A DNA stretch of 64,000 nucleotides, from the NCBI RefSeq assembly GCF_014858005.1, contig NZ_JACYOT010000001.1, positions 310,001 to 374,000 of the forward strand. Direction: 5' to 3'. This DNA comes from Propioniciclava soli. GTDB taxonomy: Bacteria; Actinomycetota; Actinomycetes; Propionibacteriales; Propionibacteriaceae. The notes under the pieces are model-generated. The model searched no databases. It was not told the DNA's origin and was given only the letters and a program-made list of their open reading frames with translations. The translations under genes and the position numbers were made by a program. How positions within the stretch are numbered: the stretch's first letter is position 1; the number at the start of each line of letters is the position of its first letter. Below, in pieces: positions 58,794 through 64,000 of the stretch.

Positions 58794-61400
58794 GTGAAGC
58801 CCACCCTGCCCGTCATCGACGACGTCTCGACCGTTCCCGTGGGGGACATGCCGGGCGACAAGGTGCACATCACGGAGGGGCACGTGCGCGGGGCGCAGGC
58901 GATCTTCCCGGTGTTGTGGGACCAGCTGACCCCGCTGCTCGCCGACGGCGGCAAGGCGGTCGTGGCCGTCCACGGCGGGTCGGGCGTCGGCAAGTCTGAG
59001 ACCGGCTCGCTGCTGGCGCACTACCTCAACCACAACGGCGTCGGCGCCTACATCCTCTCCGGCGACAACTACCCGCGCCGCGTCCCGGCGGCCAACGACG
59101 CCGAGCGGCTGCGCCAGTTCCGCAACGGGGCGGTGCAGGGGCTCGTGAAGTCCGGGCAGTACAACCCGCAGGTGCGCCAGGAGCTGGCGGACCTGCAGGC
59201 GGCGGGGCTGGACGCCGACGCCGGCCAGGTGGCCGAGCACCCGTGGCTCGCGGCCTACCTCGACGCCGGACGCCGCACGCTGGCGTCCTACCTCGGCAGC
59301 AAGCGCGAGATCGACTTCGAGGAGGTCAACGGCATCCTCGCCGCGTTCAAGGCGGGCGAGCCGGTGCTGACGCTCAAGCGGATGGGCCGCGAGGAGGGCG
59401 ACCTCTGGTACGACCTCGTCGACGTCTCCGACGTCCGCGTGCTCGTCGTGGAGTGGACGCACGGCAACAACGAACTCGTCGAGGGCGTCGACATTCCGAT
59501 CCTGCTCAACAGCACCCCGGAGGAAACGCTGGCGCACCGCCGTTCCCGTGCCCGCGACGGCGCGGTCGACAGCCCGTTCACCTCGCTGGTGCTCGCGCTG
59601 GAGCAGGCCAAGCTGCACGCGCAGTCATCCCGGGCCAAGATCATCCTGGCCAAGTCTGGCGAGCTCATCGACCACGCGGCCTACCTGCGCCGCATGGGCA
59701 ACGCGGGCCCGGACGCCGGCCCGATGCTGAACGCGTACCCCGACAGCCTCGGCGGCACGCTGGGCGACCTCGTCGACTTCCTCCGCGCGCCGGCCCTGAC
59801 CGACGTGTTCAGCTCGGCCTACCTGTTGCCGAGCGTGTTCAACACCGACCTCGACCGGGGCTTCTCGGTCATCAGCTACGACCTGAGCGACGTGTACGCC
59901 ACCCCGGCCGACCTCGCCGCGCTCTCGGAGCTCGGCATCGACCTGAAGTTCGACTTCATCCTCAACCACGCCTCGGTGCTGTCACCGCAGTTCCAGGACA
60001 TCCTGGCCCGCGGCGAGGCGTCCGAGTACGCCGATTTCTTCATCGACTGGAACGCGTTCTGGGCCGGCCACGGGGAGATGACGCCGGAGGGCTACATCCA
60101 GCCCGATCCGGAGCTCATCAAGGACATGTTCTTCCGTAAACCGGGCCTGCCGATCCTGATGGTGCGCCTGCCCGACGGCACGGAGAAGCCCTACTGGAAC
60201 ACGTTCTACCAGCACGTCTCCTACCCCCGGCTCGACGCGCAGGACCTCATGGCAGCCGCCGGCCTGCAGTACGGCGCGGCCCTCCTCGCCGCCGCCCGCG
60301 TCAACGCGGCCCTCGACGCCGGCGCGCGGCCGGCGTCCGCCGATTTCACCGGGTTGGCCCACGCGGCCGACGCCGTGGTGGACGCCTACGAATCCCGCCG
60401 CCGGTACCTCGGCCAGATGGACCTGAACATCCGCTCGGAGAAGGTGTGGGACTTCTACGCCGACACCCTCGCCCGGCTGGCCGGCTACGGCGCGACGATC
60501 GTCCGGCTGGACGCCTTCGCCTACGCCCCGAAGGAGCCGGGGGCGACGAACTTCCTCAACGACCCGGGCACGTGGGAGCTGCTGGACCGCGTCAAGGGGC
60601 TCGCTGACCGCCACGGCGTCTCGCTGCTGCCCGAGATCCACTCCCGCTATGAGGAGCGCATCCACGAGACCCTCGCCGAGAAGGGGTTCATGACCTATGA
60701 CTTCTTCCTGCCCGGCCTGCTGATCGACGCCTTCGACCGCCGCGACACCACCGTGCTGCGCCGCTGGATCGGCGAGATGCTCGACCGCGGCATCGTCACG
60801 GTGAACATGCTCGGCTGCCACGACGGCATCCCGCTGCTCGACCTCAAGGGCCTGCTCAGCGACGAGCGCATCGAGGCGGTCATCGAGACGGTGAAGGGCC
60901 GCGGGGGCCGCGTCAAGGATCTGCACGGCGCGAAGAACATCTACTACCAGGTCAACGCCACCTACTACTCGGCGCTCGGTGCCGACGACGCCCGCATGGT
61001 GCTGGCCCGCGCGATCCAGCTGTTCATGCCCGGCAAGCCGCAGGTCTGGTACCTCGACCTCTTCGCGGGGGAGAACGACATCGCGGCGGTCGAGACGCTC
61101 GGCCAGGATGCCCACAAGGAGATCAACCGGACGAACCTGTCCTACAGCGACATCGTCGACGGCCTCGGCAGGCCCGTCGTGCGCGACCAGCTGACCCTGC
61201 TGCGCTTCCGCAACACCAGCCCGGCCTTCGGCTTCGACGCGACGTGTTCGGTGGCCGACACCGACCCCGACAAGCTCTCGATCACCTGGACCCGCGCGGG
61301 CCACACGGCGGTGCTGGACGCCAACCTCTCCGCGGGCACGTTCACCGTCCACGCCACGGACGCCGACGGCGCCGAGACGTTCCGCCACACGCAGGCCTGA
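58794..61400 (+). CDS. P-loop kinase domain fused to GH13_18 sucrose-phosphorylase-like domain
   Basis: An 868-residue two-domain enzyme. Residues 1-300 are a P-loop kinase of the uridine kinase/phosphoribulokinase class: Walker A HGGSGVGKSETG (about 60-71), a lid-like LRQFRNG segment, VVEWTHGNN and LLNSTPEETLAHRRSRARD. Residues 310-868 match GH13_18 glycoside phosphorylases along their length: FSSAYLLPSVF, FDFILNHASVLSPQF, nucleophile Asp573 (VRLDAFAYAPKEPG), acid/base Glu614 (LPEIHSRYEERI), Asp677 (GCHDGIPLLDL), then YQVNATYYSALG and FMPGKPQVWYLDLFAGENDI. A helical insert at about 485-535 is absent from ordinary sucrose phosphorylase. Inferred role: phosphorylate a sugar, then phosphorolyse a glucosyl bond, or the reverse. 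GAGGAGG precedes the GTG start. Confidence 0.85.
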   Translation: MKPTLPVIDDVSTVPVGDMPGDKVHITEGHVRGAQAIFPVLWDQLTPLLADGGKAVVAVHGGSGVGKSETGSLLAHYLNHNGVGAYILSGDNYPRRVPAANDAERLRQFRNGAVQGLVKSGQYNPQVRQELADLQAAGLDADAGQVAEHPWLAAYLDAGRRTLASYLGSKREIDFEEVNGILAAFKAGEPVLTLKRMGREEGDLWYDLVDVSDVRVLVVEWTHGNNELVEGVDIPILLNSTPEETLAHRRSRARDGAVDSPFTSLVLALEQAKLHAQSSRAKIILAKSGELIDHAAYLRRMGNAGPDAGPMLNAYPDSLGGTLGDLVDFLRAPALTDVFSSAYLLPSVFNTDLDRGFSVISYDLSDVYATPADLAALSELGIDLKFDFILNHASVLSPQFQDILARGEASEYADFFIDWNAFWAGHGEMTPEGYIQPDPELIKDMFFRKPGLPILMVRLPDGTEKPYWNTFYQHVSYPRLDAQDLMAAAGLQYGAALLAAARVNAALDAGARPASADFTGLAHAADAVVDAYESRRRYLGQMDLNIRSEKVWDFYADTLARLAGYGATIVRLDAFAYAPKEPGATNFLNDPGTWELLDRVKGLADRHGVSLLPEIHSRYEERIHETLAEKGFMTYDFFLPGLLIDAFDRRDTTVLRRWIGEMLDRGIVTVNMLGCHDGIPLLDLKGLLSDERIEAVIETVKGRGGRVKDLHGAKNIYYQVNATYYSALGADDARMVLARAIQLFMPGKPQVWYLDLFAGENDIAAVETLGQDAHKEINRTNLSYSDIVDGLGRPVVRDQLTLLRFRNTSPAFGFDATCSVADTDPDKLSITWTRAGHTAVLDANLSAGTFTVHATDADGAETFRHTQA

Positions 61401-61438
61401 GGCACACCGGGGTCGATAGTCGAGGGTGGAACGGGGGG

Positions 61439-61548
61439 TGGACAAAGCCCACCTGCCGTCACTAGCTTGAGCGCCAGGCCGTCTCTGTCGCGACCCTCGC
61501 AGCACCGTCGACCACGTCCGGGTCAACCGTCAGGAGCTTCCTGACGGT
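61439..61548 (+). promoter_or_regulatory. norB promoter and leader palindrome
   Basis: TGGACA (61439-61444), an 18-bp spacer and TAGCTT (61463-61468) form a good sigma-70-type promoter, giving a leader of roughly 95 nt. Within it ACCGTCAGGA (61526-61535) and TCCTGACGGT (61539-61548) form a perfect 10-bp inverted repeat with a 3-nt loop, ending 12 nt before the GGAGG ribosome site. It could be an operator for a nitric-oxide-responsive repressor or an RNA hairpin controlling translation. Confidence 0.55.
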
Positions 61549-61571
61549 CTCACCAACGTGGAGGTGTGGCC

Positions 61572-63917
61572 GTGAGCCTGGTCGACAAGAGCCATGAGGC
61601 CCAGCCGTCGAAGGCTGAGCTGACGATGTCCAAGGGCTGGGTGCAGGGCGTCGCCCTCGTCCTGGTCTTCGGTTTCATGGTCATGGGCGTGCTCGCCTAC
61701 CGGACCTACACCGACTCCATGCCCCAACCCGACCGCGTCGTCAGTGCGACCGGTGAGGTGGTGTTCACCGGCGAGGAGATCACGGCCGGCCAGCAACTCT
61801 TCCTCCGACGCGGGCTGCAGCAGTACGGCTCGGTGATGGGCCACGGCGCCTACCTGGGGCCGGACTACACCGCCGAGTACCTGCGGCTGGCCGCCGACCA
61901 CGTCCGCGGGGAGCTGGAGGCCCAGGGCGTGCCGGACCCCACGAGCGCGACCGCCGAGCTCATGCGCACCAACCGCTACGACGCCGCCACCGGCGTCCTG
62001 ACCTACACCCCGGAACAGATTTCGGCGTTCGAGGAGATCACGGCCCACTACGCCGAGTTCTTCGGCGAGCCCAGCACGCGGTACGGGCTGTTGCCGAGCG
62101 TCATCACCGACCCGCAGCAGATCCACGAGCTCACGGCGTTCTTCAGTTGGACGGCGTGGGCCAGCGCCGCGCAGCGCGAGGGCCACGACTACTCCTACAC
62201 TAACAACTGGCCCTCCGAGCCGCGGGTCAACAACACCCCGACCGCCGACATCCTGGTCTGGTCCGGCATCTCGTTGGTCGCGCTGCTCGGCGGCCTCGGC
62301 GCGCTGTTCGCCCTCTACGGACGCTGGAGCCGCAAGATCGGTTGGCACAGCGCCGAGACGCCCTCCCTGCGCTTCCTGCAGCCCGGGGCCGTGGGCATCA
62401 CGAAGGCGCAGCGCTCCACCGCGTGGTTCTTCCTCGTCGTCGCACTGCTGTTCGCGATCCAGACGACGTTGGGGGCGGCGATCGAGCACTACCGCGCCGA
62501 CCTGTCCACCTTCTTCGGGATCGACCTGGCGCGCATCCTGCCGTTCAACCTGGCACGCACGTGGCACCTGCAGCTCTCCCTGCTGTGGACCGCGGCGGCC
62601 TTCCTCGCGGCAGCCATCTTCCTCGCGCCGATCATCTCCGGACGCGAACCGAAGCGGCAGCACTGGCTGAGCTTCGGGCTCCTCGGCGCCCTGGCGCTCG
62701 TCGTCGGCGGCACCTTGGTGAGCACCGCGATCAGCGCGTACGGCCCGCAGTGGGCGGCGGGCTCGATCTTCTTCGACCAGCAGTGGGAGTACCTCGACCT
62801 GCCGCGGTTCTGGCAGATCCTGCTCGTGGTCGGCCTGTTCCTGTGGATCATCATCATCTACCGGGCCATCCGGTCGCGGCTGCGCACCGAATCGAAGTTC
62901 AACATGCCGTGGCTCTTCTTCTACGCCGGCCTCGCGATTCCGGCGTTCTATGCCGTCGGTCTGCTGGCCACCACCGAAACCCATCTGACCGTCGCCGAGT
63001 TCTGGCGCTTCTGGGTGGTCCACCTCTGGGTCGAGGACTTCCTGGAGCTGTTCACCACCGTCATGGTTGCCTACATCTTCGTCATGCTCGGCGTCGTGCG
63101 CCGCACCATCGCGATCCAGATCATCTTCCTCGACATCATCTTGTACTCCGTCGGTGGCGTGATCGGCACCATGCACCACTTGTACTTCTCCGGCACCCCG
63201 GTGGAGCACATGGCCCTCGGCGCCTTCTTCTCCGCTCTGGAGGTCATCCCTTTGACGTTCCTGACCGTGGAGGCCTGGACGTTCCTGCAGTTGGGCTCCA
63301 GCCAGGAGTCGCGCTCGAGCGCACCGTTCCCACACCGCTGGTCGGTCATGTTCCTCGTTGCCGTGGGCTTCTGGAACTTCGTGGGTGCCGGTGTCTTCGG
63401 CTTCCTGATCAACCTGCCGATCGTCTCCTACTACCAGATCGGCACAGCGCTCACGGCGAACCATGCCCACGGGGCCATGATGGGCGTCTACGGCATGCTG
63501 GCTGTCGGCCTCGCGCTGTTCGCGCTGCGCTACATCATTCCGCCAGACCGGTGGCCGGAGCGGCTCGCCAAGATCTCGTTCTGGTCGCTCAACCTCGGGT
63601 TGGCGTGGATGGTGTTCGCCACGTTGGCGCCGCTGGGCGTCCTGCAGTTGTGGCAGTCGGTGAACACCGGCTACTACGAGGCGCGGACGCTCGGCTACAT
63701 CGCCCAGCCCGGCAACGCCATCCTCGAGTGGATGCGCCTGCCCGGCGACGTCGTGTTCCTCGTCGGCGGAGTCCTGCCGTTCCTGTGGATCTGCTGGCTC
63801 GGAGTCCGCCACGCGCTGCCTGCCACCGTGACCCGGATGGAACCGGAGACGCTGTTCGTCGCCGAGCACGACGAGGCCCGCGAGGACCGCACGGGATTCA
63901 GGGAGCCGGGGCAATGA
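61572..63917 (+). CDS. norB: Quinol-dependent nitric oxide reductase (qNOR)
   Basis: A 781-residue membrane enzyme reducing NO to N2O. It has the qNOR layout: span 1 (VQGVALVLVFGFMVMGVL), a cytochrome-c-like extracytoplasmic region without a heme CxxCH motif (residues 45-210, FLRRGLQQYGSVMGHGAYLGPDY), then about 12 further spans of the heme-copper oxidase fold. Metal ligands include VVHLWVEDFLELF (His and the FeB-site Glu), IGTMHHLYFSG (His pair) and LTANHAHGAMMGVYG (heme b/b3 His). GTG 61572 is preferred to GTG 61566 because GGAGG is 7 nt upstream. Its stop overlaps the next gene (ATGA). Quinol type means no NorC is needed; the role is NO detoxification or respiration. Confidence 0.95.
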   Translation: MSLVDKSHEAQPSKAELTMSKGWVQGVALVLVFGFMVMGVLAYRTYTDSMPQPDRVVSATGEVVFTGEEITAGQQLFLRRGLQQYGSVMGHGAYLGPDYTAEYLRLAADHVRGELEAQGVPDPTSATAELMRTNRYDAATGVLTYTPEQISAFEEITAHYAEFFGEPSTRYGLLPSVITDPQQIHELTAFFSWTAWASAAQREGHDYSYTNNWPSEPRVNNTPTADILVWSGISLVALLGGLGALFALYGRWSRKIGWHSAETPSLRFLQPGAVGITKAQRSTAWFFLVVALLFAIQTTLGAAIEHYRADLSTFFGIDLARILPFNLARTWHLQLSLLWTAAAFLAAAIFLAPIISGREPKRQHWLSFGLLGALALVVGGTLVSTAISAYGPQWAAGSIFFDQQWEYLDLPRFWQILLVVGLFLWIIIIYRAIRSRLRTESKFNMPWLFFYAGLAIPAFYAVGLLATTETHLTVAEFWRFWVVHLWVEDFLELFTTVMVAYIFVMLGVVRRTIAIQIIFLDIILYSVGGVIGTMHHLYFSGTPVEHMALGAFFSALEVIPLTFLTVEAWTFLQLGSSQESRSSAPFPHRWSVMFLVAVGFWNFVGAGVFGFLINLPIVSYYQIGTALTANHAHGAMMGVYGMLAVGLALFALRYIIPPDRWPERLAKISFWSLNLGLAWMVFATLAPLGVLQLWQSVNTGYYEARTLGYIAQPGNAILEWMRLPGDVVFLVGGVLPFLWICWLGVRHALPATVTRMEPETLFVAEHDEAREDRTGFREPGQ

Positions 63918-64000
63918 CCGCGATCGAGATCGCCGCCTGGCTGGGTGCGGGGTACGGCGTCGTCCTGCTGCTCGTGGCACACGGGATCGACCGGCTCGCG
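63914..64000 (+). CDS. Small membrane protein downstream of norB (partial)
   Basis: ATG 63914 overlaps the norB stop (ATGA), so translation is coupled. The 29 visible codons (TAIEIAAWLGAGYGVVLLLV, then AHGIDRLA) predict one membrane span. The gene runs off the window; family and length are unknown. Its tight coupling suggests a role with the nitric oxide reductase. Confidence 0.65.
   Translation, partial: MTAIEIAAWLGAGYGVVLLLVAHGIDRLA

Noticed and set aside
1-64000. tRNA, rRNA, CRISPR arrays or prophage genes
   Set aside because: I looked for tRNA-like cloverleaf ends, repeat-spacer patterns and integrase or capsid motifs in the gaps and found none. Gaps longer than 300 bp are only at 11.1-11.6 kb and 36.4-36.8 kb.

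Overview
The window is about 71% G+C and almost fully coding. Genes sit on both strands with very short gaps, and starts are ATG or GTG. Gene content (DUF5302, DUF3152, DUF222/HNH, the short Streptomyces-like xylose isomerase, LuxR-type two-component pair, SLH-domain exoprotein) points to a high-GC actinomycete. Propionibacteriales/Propionibacteriaceae is my best guess, but nothing here fixes the genus. About two dozen genes have a TANNNT-like hexamer placed only 6-8 nt before the start codon, which predicts widespread leaderless transcription. I found no rRNA, tRNA, CRISPR array, insertion sequence or prophage.

Layout. 1-5.4 kb: end of an SRPBCC-like gene, small proteins, a NUDIX hydrolase, a DUF305 lipoprotein, an orphan SF2 helicase with a possible leader peptide, and an SRPBCC-epimerase fusion. 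5.4-11.1 kb (minus strand): GNAT, membrane proteins, a DUF1801 protein, and a large secreted subtilase with a downstream terminator hairpin. 11.2-14.1 kb: a DUF480-methyltransferase fusion and an MFS exporter, flanked by two inverted copies of a 74-bp palindromic repeat. 14.1-18.7 kb: glnS, a DUF2231/cytochrome-b5-like membrane protein and a GH3 enzyme. 18.8-26.8 kb: oxidoreductases, a DUF3152 protease-like protein, an SLH exoprotein, yaaA, a uroporphyrinogen methyltransferase, a YigZ-like protein and a ROK repressor. The ROK gene is divergent from xylAB (26.9-29.4 kb), so it is the likely xylose repressor. 29.4-32.9 kb: a MacB/LolCDE-like ABC exporter.

33-36.8 kb is a looser, partly degraded zone with a DUF222/HNH protein, a racemase-like gene, an unidentified small gene, a MazEF-type toxin-antitoxin pair and a fragment of an alpha-mannosidase gene. 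36.8-43 kb is housekeeping and transport (VanZ-RDD, YjbR, HisC-like aminotransferase, DJ-1, family-5 uracil-DNA glycosylase, HAD, DHA2 exporter). 43-51.9 kb is a carbohydrate region: a frameshifted alpha/beta hydrolase, GH13 alpha-glucosidase, GH2 enzyme, EamA transporter, a Gfo/Idh/MocA gene interrupted by an in-frame TGA, and a GH106-like hydrolase. 51.9-58.7 kb holds exonuclease III, a GNAT-SIMPL-homocysteine methyltransferase operon, nitronate monooxygenase and an overlapping sensor kinase-response regulator-tyrosine phosphatase operon.

The end of the window holds the most unusual gene: an 868-residue protein joining an N-terminal P-loop small-molecule kinase-like domain to a complete GH13_18 (sucrose-phosphorylase-type) domain. 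A quinol nitric oxide reductase gene follows, with its own promoter and a leader palindrome. Taken together the genes describe a saccharolytic organism (xylose, beta-glucosides, alpha-glucosides, possibly rhamnosides) able to detoxify nitric oxide.
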